From assembly GCF_001463905.1 (NCBI RefSeq), contig NZ_BBWR01000008.1:248001-312000 (forward strand): 64,000 nt of DNA. The letters run 5' to 3'. The notes under the pieces are model-generated. The model searched no databases. It saw only the letters and a program-made list of their open reading frames with translations, and had not been told where the DNA came from. A program made the translations under genes and the position numbers. Each line of letters opens with the position of its first letter. Positions within the stretch are counted from its first letter, which is position 1. This document shows positions 1 through 7,834 of this stretch, piece after piece. This DNA is from Aureimonas frigidaquae (GTDB taxonomy: Bacteria; Pseudomonadota; Alphaproteobacteria; Rhizobiales; Rhizobiaceae).

Positions 1-1065
1 GGCGACATCCTCGCCTGTCTCGACCGGGGCGACGGATATGTGCTGGCCGAAATCGATCCGGCCCGCGCACGCGCGCGGACCCTGTGGGGCGAGCCGATCA
101 TGGCGCGGCGCAGGCCCGAGCTCTACGCCGAGCTGATGACCAACACTTTCGCCTGGAACCCGCGGGACTTTTTCGGCCTCTATGGCCACGAGCCGATGCC
201 GGACGGGCGCCCCGCACGGCTTGCGGTGGCAGAGTTCGCGCCAACGGACCGCATCGCGGGCAACCTTGCCTCCATGCTGGAGCTGGCCGGCCGTGCCAGC
301 GCCACCGGCGCGGACCTCCTGGTCCTGCCGGAGCTCTGCCTGACGGGCCTGAAGGACCCAGCCGCCCATGCCGTGGATTGCAGCGATCCGGCCTTCGCCG
401 CGCTGCAGGCGGCGGTGGACAAGGACGGGCTGTGCCTCGTCTTCGGCTTTGCCGAACGGCGCGGCGCGCTCTTCCACAACAGCGCGGCCTGCCTGCGGCC
501 CGGACAGGCGCCCGTCCTGTACCGCAAGATCCACCTGACAGGTGAGGACGAAGCCTGGGCCAGTGCGGGGGAAGACTGGGTCTGCGTCGATACGGATTTC
601 GGCCGGATCGGGCTTCTCGTCGGCTTCGATGCCAGCATTCCCGAAGCCGGCCGCATTCTGGCCCTGCGGGGCGCCGACATCCTGGCCTGCCCGGCGGCGG
701 TAAAGGGCCGGTTCCATGCCGCCCACGCGGGAACGCAGATCACCCAGCCGGACCCCATTCCCACCGGGCCGGATCCGATGCACTGGCACCAGTATCGCGT
801 GCGGGGCGGAGAGAACAACTGCTACTTCGCCTTCGCCAACGTCGTCGACGCGCAAGAAGGCTATCCCGGTTTGAGCGGCGTCTTCGGTCCCGATACCTTC
901 GCCTTTCCGCGCCAGGAGGCGATCGCGGGGCCCAATGATCCGCTCGTCTCCTGCGCGGTCGATACGCGCCATGTCGGCGGGCCGTACCCGACCCATGTCG
1001 TCCGCCGCAAGGACCTCGTCCTGATGCGCCAGCCGCATTTCTACGAGGCACTGGTTCGGCCGTAA
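1..1065 (+). CDS. Tandem carbon-nitrogen hydrolase (nitrilase), 5' partial, second domain lacks catalytic Cys
   Basis: The frame is open to the window edge, so the gene starts upstream. The first ~60 codons read like the C-terminal end of one nitrilase domain (a GDILA-type strand, a VLAEIDP strand and a closing RRRPELY segment). A second complete domain follows from about base 220. The Glu of the triad is in LPEL (near 330) and the Lys is in YRKIHL (near 525). Where family members have Cys in ICYD, this protein has GLLVGFDASIPE, with Gly at 622-624. Known family members hydrolyse nitriles or amides. The second half is therefore probably a non-catalytic partner domain (inference). The gene ends just before the convergent regulator gene at 1087. 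The substrate is unknown. Confidence 0.8.
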   Translation, partial: GDILACLDRGDGYVLAEIDPARARARTLWGEPIMARRRPELYAELMTNTFAWNPRDFFGLYGHEPMPDGRPARLAVAEFAPTDRIAGNLASMLELAGRASATGADLLVLPELCLTGLKDPAAHAVDCSDPAFAALQAAVDKDGLCLVFGFAERRGALFHNSAACLRPGQAPVLYRKIHLTGEDEAWASAGEDWVCVDTDFGRIGLLVGFDASIPEAGRILALRGADILACPAAVKGRFHAAHAGTQITQPDPIPTGPDPMHWHQYRVRGGENNCYFAFANVVDAQEGYPGLSGVFGPDTFAFPRQEAIAGPNDPLVSCAVDTRHVGGPYPTHVVRRKDLVLMRQPHFYEALVRP

Positions 1066-1086
1066 GGCCGCGTTTGATGCCCAGTT

Positions 1087-2079
1087 TCAGGCCATGGCGG
1101 CCAGTTCCAGCGCTGTATCGCCGTCGATGATCAGCCCGCGGGCGATGCCGCTGGCCAGAAAGCCGCGTGCGGCCTGCACCTTGGAGCGCCCCGCCACGAG
1201 CGCGACGGTGGGAAAGGCGCGCAGATCTTCCAGCCCCATGCCGATGGTGCGGCGGTTCAGCGGGTGGTCGACGGCCGCGCCATGTGCGTCGAAGAACAGG
1301 CCGTTCGTATCCCCCACGGCGCCGAGATCGTGCAGCTCCCGCAACTCGGCGCTGGTGATCATGCCCTGGCGGCGCAGCAGCGAATCCTCGTGCAGCTCGC
1401 CCAGGGAGATGTAGGCCATGCTGGCCTGCCGCGCGAGCTGCAGGGCGATCTGCACCGACTGCTGCGATATCAGGATCTGCCGGGCCTCCGCCGTATCGGC
1501 GATGAAGGGCGCCGGCAGAACGTAGCCCTCCGCGCCCGACGACTTGGCCAGTGAATGGACCACCTCGAACGGGTTGTAGGCCGAGTTGGCGGTGAGTGAG
1601 CCCATCAGGCTGATGAAGCGCGCCTTCGGCGCGACGGTCCCGGCCATCTGCAACGTCATCTGTTCCAGCGTCCGGCCCCAGCCCGTGCCGACCACGGCGT
1701 GCGGATTGTCGAGGAGGTGCCGGCGCAGATGGGTCGCCGCCGCCGTGCCGACCGCCCGAAAGGCGAAGGGCGCCAGGAACGCGTCATCGCCGGCATGGCC
1801 GGGATCCTGGCGCAGGGCCGGCGTGCAGATGCAGAAATCCAGGCCGTAGCGGTCCCGCAGCGCTTCCTCGGTCGGCAGCAGGCCGACATTGGTCGAGTTG
1901 ATCGTGATCGATACCAGCCCCGATTCGCGCGCATCCGACAGGAGCTTGTTCACCCGGGCGCGTGTCGTGCCGAGCCGCTTTGCCGTCGCCTCCTGGTTCA
2001 GCCCGCCGACATAATAGAGCCAGGCGGCCCGCGCCATCAGGACATCGTCCTCGATCAATCGCCCTTCAACGCTGGACAT
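1087..2079 (-). CDS. SorC/DeoR-family sugar-responsive transcriptional regulator
   Basis: The 330-residue protein has an N-terminal helix-turn-helix (about residues 20-55, with LNQEATAKRLG and RARVNKLL) followed by a SorC-type sugar-phosphate binding domain that contains the GTGWGRTLEQM motif and a C-terminal GLIIDGDTA strand. The start at 2079 is preceded by a GAGGAGAGG ribosome site. It is divergent from the ABC operon beginning at 2228, and the intergenic region carries two direct repeats (2104-2134). It is therefore the likely local regulator, responding to a phosphorylated sugar or polyol (inference). The longer frame upstream runs through the operator region and was not used. Confidence 0.88.
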   Translation of the reverse strand: MSSVEGRLIEDDVLMARAAWLYYVGGLNQEATAKRLGTTRARVNKLLSDARESGLVSITINSTNVGLLPTEEALRDRYGLDFCICTPALRQDPGHAGDDAFLAPFAFRAVGTAAATHLRRHLLDNPHAVVGTGWGRTLEQMTLQMAGTVAPKARFISLMGSLTANSAYNPFEVVHSLAKSSGAEGYVLPAPFIADTAEARQILISQQSVQIALQLARQASMAYISLGELHEDSLLRRQGMITSAELRELHDLGAVGDTNGLFFDAHGAAVDHPLNRRTIGMGLEDLRAFPTVALVAGRSKVQAARGFLASGIARGLIIDGDTALELAAMA

Positions 2080-2103
2080 GAAACCTCTCCTCCGCAGCGA
2101 ACG

Positions 2104-2134
2104 TGACAAATGTAACGCCGCTTGACAAGTGTAA
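2104..2134. promoter_or_regulatory. Direct-repeat operator candidate for the SorC-type regulator
   Basis: Two 12-base repeats, TGACAAATGTAA (2104-2115) and TGACAAGTGTAA (2123-2134), differ at one base and are spaced 19 bases start to start, close to two helical turns. They lie between the divergent regulator and binding-protein genes. Assignment to the regulator is inference from position. Confidence 0.6.
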
Positions 2135-2227
2135 TGCATCGGCGCAGTTTCGGAGCGTCGATGGGACGACGCCCAGACCAGCAACCGGTCGGGCATGCCA
2201 GAAAGCTGGCTCGGGAGGAGTTTTGAG

Positions 2228-3181
2228 ATGAAGAACCGAATTTTCGGTGTCGTCGGCGCATGTTCGTTCGCTGCCCTGATGGTGGGCGCAGCCGGTACGG
2301 CACAGGCGCTGGAAATCGCCATGGTCCATTCGAACGCGGCGGCGCAGTCCGACCAGCGCGTCAAGGCGGGCTTCGAAGCCTGGATCGCCGAGAATGGCAA
2401 GTCCGACTGGAATGTCAGCTACCTGGACAGCGGCGGATCGGGCGAGACGACGGCCGCCAACATTCAGGATGCGGCAAGCCGCGGCGTCGATGCCATCGTC
2501 ATGACCATGGCGGACCTGCGCGCCAGCCGCGCGGCGCTGGATGCGGCCAAGGCCGCCAACATTCCCGTCTTTGCGGCCGATTCCGGCTATGTGGACGGTG
2601 TCGTCGTGGACGTGACGACCAACAACTGGGCCATGTCCTCCGACGTCTCGGTCTATCTGCTCGACCAGATGGGCGGACAGGGCAATCTCATCTTCTACCG
2701 GATGGCCGAGCATCACGGCACCCGCAAGCGCGGCGATGTCATGCAGGCGGTGCTGAAGGAATATCCGGACGTGAAGGTGCTGGCCGAGCACAACATCAAC
2801 TACCGCGCCTTCTTTGAAGACACGTCCCGGACGATGGAAGATTTCGCGGCCCGCTTCGGGACCGAGATCAACGCCGTCTGGGCGCCCTGGGACGAGCCGG
2901 CCCAGGCGGTCGTCAACGTGCTCAACGCATCTGGCCTGACCGATGTGAAGGTCATCGGCATCGACGGTCACCCGCAGGCCATCGCCGAAGTCTGCAAGCC
3001 GGAAAGCCAGATGATCGCCACCGTGTCCCAGCCCTTCGAAAAGATGGGCGGGCAGATCGCCGACTGGATCCAGGAGATCGTCGTCGACGGCAAGCCTGCC
3101 GCCGAAGTGATCCCCACCAAGACGGTCTACATGGATGCGCCGCTGATCACCAAGCAGAACTGCCAGGAATACCTGAAGTAA
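2228..3181 (+). CDS. Periplasmic sugar-binding protein of a ribose-type ABC transporter
   Basis: The 317-residue protein has a signal peptide ending in AQA (about residues 1-26) and a type I periplasmic binding fold (Peripla_BP_4-like). It reads like a RbsB/XylF-type binding protein, with an early MVHSN strand, a DSGGSGETTAANIQDA segment and a late VIGIDGHPQA strand. The start at 2228 follows a GGGAGGAG ribosome site. It is the first gene of the operon and delivers a sugar or polyol to the permease at 4762. A strong hairpin directly after it (3192-3219) may keep its transcript more abundant than the downstream genes. Confidence 0.9.
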   Translation: MKNRIFGVVGACSFAALMVGAAGTAQALEIAMVHSNAAAQSDQRVKAGFEAWIAENGKSDWNVSYLDSGGSGETTAANIQDAASRGVDAIVMTMADLRASRAALDAAKAANIPVFAADSGYVDGVVVDVTTNNWAMSSDVSVYLLDQMGGQGNLIFYRMAEHHGTRKRGDVMQAVLKEYPDVKVLAEHNINYRAFFEDTSRTMEDFAARFGTEINAVWAPWDEPAQAVVNVLNASGLTDVKVIGIDGHPQAIAEVCKPESQMIATVSQPFEKMGGQIADWIQEIVVDGKPAAEVIPTKTVYMDAPLITKQNCQEYLK

Positions 3182-3191
3182 CACCTCGTGC

Positions 3192-3219
3192 GGCTCCGCC
3201 CGGACGACCGGGCGGAGCC
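3192..3219 (+). promoter_or_regulatory. Intergenic RNA hairpin after the binding-protein gene
   Basis: A perfect 12-base stem, GGCTCCGCCCGG (3192-3203) with CCGGGCGGAGCC (3208-3219), closes a 4-base loop. There is no T tract. Such hairpins often act as 3' stabilisers or partial terminators that raise binding-protein output relative to the ATPase. That role is inferred here. Confidence 0.6.
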
Positions 3220-3256
3220 TGCCTATCGCAACGGCCATTTCGGGAGCATGTGCGGG

Positions 3257-4765
3257 ATGGATGTACGGCTGACAGACATCGTCATGCAGTTTCCGGGCAC
3301 GCGCGCTCTGGACGGGGTCGGCGCCACGTTCCGGACCGACGAGGTGCACGGCCTGATCGGCGAGAACGGGGCCGGCAAGTCCACCCTCGTCAACATACTC
3401 GGCGGCAGCCTGCAGCCAACATCCGGCCAGCTCGCCATCGGCGGCAAGCCCGTCCGGCTTGCATCCCCGCATGACGCGCTCGTGCAGGGCATCGCGCATG
3501 TCAGCCAGGAAGGCAGCCTGGTTTCGGGCCTGAACGGCGCGGAAAACATCATGCTCGGCTTCGAGCCCCGGCTGGCCGGCGTCGTCATCCGCAAGGGCGC
3601 GCTGATGCGGCAGGCGGACGAATTGATGCGGCGCTGGTTCCCCCGGGTCGAGATCGACCTTGCCCGGCCCGTCGCGGACCTGCCCATGGCAGACCGGAAG
3701 GTGATCGAGATCGTGCGCGCGCTGCGCGGCAGCCCGAGCCTCGTTATCCTGGACGAGCCCACCGCGACATTGCCCGCGCGCGAGAAGGAGCAGCTCTGGC
3801 AGATCATCCGCATGCTGCCGGAGCGCGGCGTCGGCGTGGTGCTGATCAGCCATTTCCTGTCCGAGATCAAAGCCCTGTCCGACCGCATCACCGTGTTGCG
3901 GGACGGGCGCCATATCTGTACCGAGCCGGCCGATGCCCTGTCGGAGGAGCAGCTCGTCGAACTGATGCTGCGGCGCAGCGGTGGCGCCGGCCTGCGTGCA
4001 GCAAGCCCCGACCGAGCGGCCGAGGGGGACGTCGTCCTGGAGGTGCGGGACTGGCATGCCGGCCATGTGCATGTTCCGGACTTCAAGCTCCATGCCGGCG
4101 AGATCGTCGGGCTGATCGGGCTGACGGGCGCGGGGCATTTCGGCTTTGCGCGCTCGCTGCACAACCCCGTCGGCGTGCGCTGCGCGGCGCTGTCCGTGGC
4201 CGGCCAATCCGTGCGGCCCGGCCCGCCGCGCCACATGCAGGCGGCCGGCGTGGCGCTCGTGCCGGACCATCGCATGGAATATGCGCTGATCGGCGAATGG
4301 ACGCTGCGGGAAAACCTCGCCATGGTCCACCCGCAGCACGGAACGCTGGGGGCCGGCGTCCTGTCGCCGCGCCGCGAGGAGCTCGAAGCGCGCCGGGTGA
4401 TGTCGCTTCTCAACGTCAAGGCCTATTCCTCGCGCCAGACGCTGCGGGAGCTTTCGGGCGGCAACAAGCAGAAAATCTCCATCGGCAAATGGCTTTATGG
4501 CGCGGCGGACCGCTACCGCGTCATGATCTTCATCGAGCCGACAGAAGGCGTCGATATCGGCGCCAAGTCGGAAATCTATGCCGAGATGCGGCGCCTCGCC
4601 GCCCAGGGCGTCGGTATTCTGATCGCCTCGTCCGACCTTCTGGAGATCGAATCCGTGGCGCACCGCGTGGTGCCCTTCGTGCGGCAGCGGCCGGGGCCGC
4701 AGATCGCCGCGCGGGACTTTTCCGAAAGCCAGTTCATCACCGCCATTTCAGGAGTTGCAGCATGA
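3257..4765 (+). CDS. Double-domain sugar ABC transporter ATP-binding protein (RbsA/MglA type)
   Basis: The ~502-residue protein has two nucleotide-binding domains, the layout of RbsA/MglA proteins. The N-terminal half has an intact Walker A (GENGAGKST) and Walker B (ILDEPTA). The C-terminal half has a degenerate P-loop (GLTGAGHFG, no Lys), a good signature (LSGGNKQK) and a Walker B reading FIEPTEGVD instead of the usual LDEPT, so the Asp is lost. A degenerate second P-loop is normal for the family, but loss of the Walker B Asp is less usual. I chose 3257 over the ATGs at 3188 and 3248 because homologous sequence begins there and GGGAG is suitably spaced. It overlaps the permease by 4 bases. 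Confidence 0.9.
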   Translation: MDVRLTDIVMQFPGTRALDGVGATFRTDEVHGLIGENGAGKSTLVNILGGSLQPTSGQLAIGGKPVRLASPHDALVQGIAHVSQEGSLVSGLNGAENIMLGFEPRLAGVVIRKGALMRQADELMRRWFPRVEIDLARPVADLPMADRKVIEIVRALRGSPSLVILDEPTATLPAREKEQLWQIIRMLPERGVGVVLISHFLSEIKALSDRITVLRDGRHICTEPADALSEEQLVELMLRRSGGAGLRAASPDRAAEGDVVLEVRDWHAGHVHVPDFKLHAGEIVGLIGLTGAGHFGFARSLHNPVGVRCAALSVAGQSVRPGPPRHMQAAGVALVPDHRMEYALIGEWTLRENLAMVHPQHGTLGAGVLSPRREELEARRVMSLLNVKAYSSRQTLRELSGGNKQKISIGKWLYGAADRYRVMIFIEPTEGVDIGAKSEIYAEMRRLAAQGVGILIASSDLLEIESVAHRVVPFVRQRPGPQIAARDFSESQFITAISGVAA

Positions 4766-5757
4766 GCGGTTCGGCCTCCACGACGGCAGCGCCCTCGCAT
4801 GACAGGCTGTTCGGCCTCGTGCGCAAGGATCATGTGCAGCGCTACAGCACGCTCGTCGTCCTGATCCTGATGTTCCTTCTGTTCAGCGTGGGCGTCGACC
4901 GGTTCCTGACCTCGCAGAACCTTCTGAACATCGCACAGCAGATCTCCATGCTCACCATCGTCGGCGCGGGGCTGACCTTCGGCTTCGCCGCCCGGGAGAT
5001 GGACCTGTCCGTCGGCTTCACCGTGGGGCTGGCCGGCGTCCTCGTCCCGCTGCTTCTCGTGGCGGGCGTGCCGCTGCCGTTGGCACTCCTGGCCGGGATC
5101 GGCGCGGGGCTCGTGGTCGGCTGCCTCAACGCCTTCTTCGTGACGGTGATCGGCATTCCGTCCCTCATCGCAACGCTCGCCAGCGGCTCGATCCTCTTCG
5201 GCATCAACTTCCTGATGACGGGCGGGCGCGCCATCTATGGCGGCCTGCCGGCATCCTACCTCTGGCTCGGCCAGGGGCGCGTCCTCGGCATTCCGGTGCT
5301 GGCCTTCTTCATGCTCGGCGCGGTGCTCTTGGCCTGGTTCGTCATGGAACGGACGGTCTTCGGGCGGTACGTCTATGCGGTGGGCGGCAACCAGAAGGCC
5401 GCCGAACTGTCGGGCGTGCAGGTGAAGCGCTACCGCGCGGCCGCGCTGGTCGTCTGTTCGCTCTTTGCCGTGGTGGCCGGAACGCTGCTCGCCGCGCGCC
5501 TCGGCTCGGGCCAGCCCAATGCGGGCGAGCGCTACCTCCTGGACGGGCTGGCGACGGTCTTCATCGGCATGACCATGCTGCGGCCCGGCACGGCGACGGT
5601 GCTCGGCACCTTCTTCGGCGCGCTCTTCATCGGCGTCATCAACAACGGCCTGAACCTGATGGGCATGGACACCTACATCCAGTCCATCGTGAAGGGCGTC
5701 ATCATCCTCGTTGCCGTGGCGATCGTGTCGCGCAGCACCAAGCTCAACCTTCTGTAA
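4762..5757 (+). CDS. Ribose-type ABC transporter permease
   Basis: The 331-residue inner-membrane protein has about nine or ten hydrophobic segments. It carries BPD_transp_2-family features: AREMDLSVG, the GIPSLIATLAS loop and the conserved VGGNQKAAELSGV EAA-like coupling loop. The ATG overlaps the ATPase stop (ATGA), which implies translational coupling. With the genes at 2228 and 3257 it completes a high-affinity importer of a pentose, hexose or polyol. The exact substrate cannot be read from the sequence. Confidence 0.92.
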   Translation: MSGSASTTAAPSHDRLFGLVRKDHVQRYSTLVVLILMFLLFSVGVDRFLTSQNLLNIAQQISMLTIVGAGLTFGFAAREMDLSVGFTVGLAGVLVPLLLVAGVPLPLALLAGIGAGLVVGCLNAFFVTVIGIPSLIATLASGSILFGINFLMTGGRAIYGGLPASYLWLGQGRVLGIPVLAFFMLGAVLLAWFVMERTVFGRYVYAVGGNQKAAELSGVQVKRYRAAALVVCSLFAVVAGTLLAARLGSGQPNAGERYLLDGLATVFIGMTMLRPGTATVLGTFFGALFIGVINNGLNLMGMDTYIQSIVKGVIILVAVAIVSRSTKLNLL

Positions 5758-5772
5758 TCGACGGAGCCACGC

Positions 5773-6822
5773 ATGATGAACATCGAGGCCAGCACCGCCG
5801 CGGCGGCCCGGCCGAACTCCCGGCTTCGGCAGCTCTATCATACCATGCGGCGTATCCGCACCTTCGAGGAGCGGGTGGGCGAGCTCTTCGTGCGCGGCCA
5901 GTCCGCCGGCTCCATGCTGCACCTGTCCATAGGAGAGGAGAGCGCCGCGGCGGGCACCTGCCTTGCCATGCGGGACGGAGATACCTTCACCACACACCAT
6001 CGCGGGCACGGCATCTTCCTGGCGCGGGGCGCCGACCCGGCCCGCATGATGGCCGAGATCGGCGGCAAGGAGGCGGGCTACTGCCACGGCAAGGGCGGCT
6101 CCATGCATATTGCCGACATGGGCCTTGGCCATCTGGGCGCCAATGCGATCGTCGGCGGCGGTATTCCGGCCGTTGTCGGGGCCGCGCTCGCCATTCGCCA
6201 TCACAAGAAGCCGAATGTTTCCGTCGCCTTCTTCGGCGATGGCGCGACCGGGCAGGGCATCCTGTACGAAAGCATGAACATGGCGGCGCTCTGGCGACTG
6301 CCCTGCGTCTTCGTCTGCATCAACAACCAGTACGGCATGGGCACGCGCATCGACCAGGCGACGGCCAATACCAGCCTGCACGAGCGCGCCCTGGCCTTCG
6401 GCCTGGCGGCCGAAACCGTGGACGGGCTGGATGTGGAAGCCGTCGCCGATGCGGCCGAACGGCTCGTCAACGGCGCGCGCAACGGGCAGCCGGCCTTCCT
6501 AGTGATCGACTGCTATCGCTTCTACGGCCATGCCCGGAAGGACAAATCCCCCTATCGCGATGCCGCCGAGGAAGAGACCGGCCGCCAGAAGGACCCGGTG
6601 CTTCACGCCCGCCGCGCGCTCCTGGACAGCGGGCTGGCCGAAGCGGGTGAGCTCGACGCCTTGGATGCCGAGATCGACCGCGAAATGGACGCCACGATCG
6701 ACTTTACCGTTGGCCAGGCGGAGCCGCCTCTGTCGTCCATGTTCAGGGACGTCTACGCCCCGGACGAACCCGAGCCGGAACCCGTCCGGACCCGCATCGA
6801 CCGCGTCCTGGCGTCTGACTGA
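5773..6822 (+). CDS. Thiamine-dependent 2-oxoacid dehydrogenase E1 alpha subunit (acetoin dehydrogenase-like)
   Basis: The 349-residue protein belongs to the PDH E1 alpha/AcoA family. It shows the thiamine diphosphate motif GDGATGQG followed about 25 residues later by CINNQYGM, plus the HRGHG and KGGSMH segments that line the cofactor channel. With the beta subunit downstream it would decarboxylate a 2-oxoacid or cleave acetoin and pass the acyl group to the lipoyl E2. It follows the transporter after 15 bases with a GGAG ribosome site, so it is part of the same operon. Confidence 0.9.
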   Translation: MMNIEASTAAAARPNSRLRQLYHTMRRIRTFEERVGELFVRGQSAGSMLHLSIGEESAAAGTCLAMRDGDTFTTHHRGHGIFLARGADPARMMAEIGGKEAGYCHGKGGSMHIADMGLGHLGANAIVGGGIPAVVGAALAIRHHKKPNVSVAFFGDGATGQGILYESMNMAALWRLPCVFVCINNQYGMGTRIDQATANTSLHERALAFGLAAETVDGLDVEAVADAAERLVNGARNGQPAFLVIDCYRFYGHARKDKSPYRDAAEEETGRQKDPVLHARRALLDSGLAEAGELDALDAEIDREMDATIDFTVGQAEPPLSSMFRDVYAPDEPEPEPVRTRIDRVLASD

Positions 6823-6838
6823 AAGGCTGGAGCGAGCT

Positions 6839-7834
6839 ATGGCAATGCAGGAACTCACCTACCGCGACGCTCTGCGTCAGGCGCTGATCGACTCCATGCG
6901 CGACAATCCCGATGTCATCATCATGGGCGAGGAGGTCGGACGTTATGGCGGCGCCTATGCCGTGACCAAGGATCTCATCCGCGAATTCGGGCCGGAGCGG
7001 GTCATCGATACGCCGATCTCCGAACCGGCCATCATCGGCGCGGCCGTCGGGGCGGCCATGGCCGGCCTGCGGCCGGTGGCCGAACTCATGTATGTCGACT
7101 TTATCGGCATGACGATGGACCAGCTCGGCAACCAGGCCGCCAAGATCCGCTACATGTTCGGCGGCCAGATCGGCGTGCCGATGGTGCTGCGTACGCAGGG
7201 CGGCACGGGACGCTCGGCCGGCGCGCAGCACAGCCAGAGCCTCGAGGCCTATGTCATGCATACGCCCGGCCTTCGCCTGGCCATGCCGGCGACGGTGTCC
7301 GACGCCTATCACCTCCTGCGCATGGCGCTGACCAAGCCCGACCCGGTTGTCTTCATCGAGCACAAGGCGCTCTATACGATGAAGGAGACGGTGGACCTGT
7401 CCGCCGCGCCCACCCCCTGGGGGGAGGCCGCCGTCCGGCGGTCGGGGGACGATCTCGTCATCATCACCTATTCGCGCCAGCTCCATTACGCGCTGGAGGC
7501 GGCGGCGAGCCTGTCCAAAGAGGGGATCGAGGCCACGGTCATCGATCTGCGGACGCTCAATCCCCTGGATTTCGAAACGATCCGGCCGCATGTCGAGCGG
7601 ATCGGCCGCGTGATGGTGGTCAGCGAAGGGGCTATGACGGCAGGCGTGGCGGCCGAACTGTCGGCGCGCATCACCGAGGAATGCTTCGATTTTCTGAACG
7701 AGCCCGTTCTGCGCGTGGCCGGCGAGGATATCCCGATCTCGGTTTCGCCGGTGCTGGAGACGGGCTCGGTGCCCGGGGCCGGGCTCATCGCCGACACGGC
7801 CCGGCGGATGCTGCGCTCAAGGATCGCTGCATGA
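6839..7834 (+). CDS. Thiamine-dependent 2-oxoacid dehydrogenase E1 beta subunit (acetoin dehydrogenase-like)
   Basis: The 331-residue transketolase-like beta subunit has the IIMGEEVGRYGGAYAVTKDL N-terminal segment, the DTPISEPAIIG motif and a C-terminal transketolase domain beginning near VIDLRTLNPLD. It pairs with E1 alpha (5773) to form the alpha2beta2 decarboxylase. A long upstream extension of the frame overlaps E1 alpha and is spurious; the ATG at 6839 sits behind GGCTGGAGCG. It overlaps the E2 gene by 4 bases. No E3 (dihydrolipoamide dehydrogenase) gene is in the window, so that subunit must come from elsewhere. Confidence 0.9.
   Translation: MAMQELTYRDALRQALIDSMRDNPDVIIMGEEVGRYGGAYAVTKDLIREFGPERVIDTPISEPAIIGAAVGAAMAGLRPVAELMYVDFIGMTMDQLGNQAAKIRYMFGGQIGVPMVLRTQGGTGRSAGAQHSQSLEAYVMHTPGLRLAMPATVSDAYHLLRMALTKPDPVVFIEHKALYTMKETVDLSAAPTPWGEAAVRRSGDDLVIITYSRQLHYALEAAASLSKEGIEATVIDLRTLNPLDFETIRPHVERIGRVMVVSEGAMTAGVAAELSARITEECFDFLNEPVLRVAGEDIPISVSPVLETGSVPGAGLIADTARRMLRSRIAA

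Noticed and set aside
2066-4663. 865-codon open frame on the minus strand opposite the ABC transporter genes
   Set aside because: It is an antisense shadow of the GC-rich binding-protein and ATPase genes: His/Asp/Arg-rich, with no domain or start signal.
4576-6381. 601-codon minus-strand frame
   Set aside because: It is antisense to the permease and E1 alpha genes, both of which have clear family motifs; its composition is typical of shadows.
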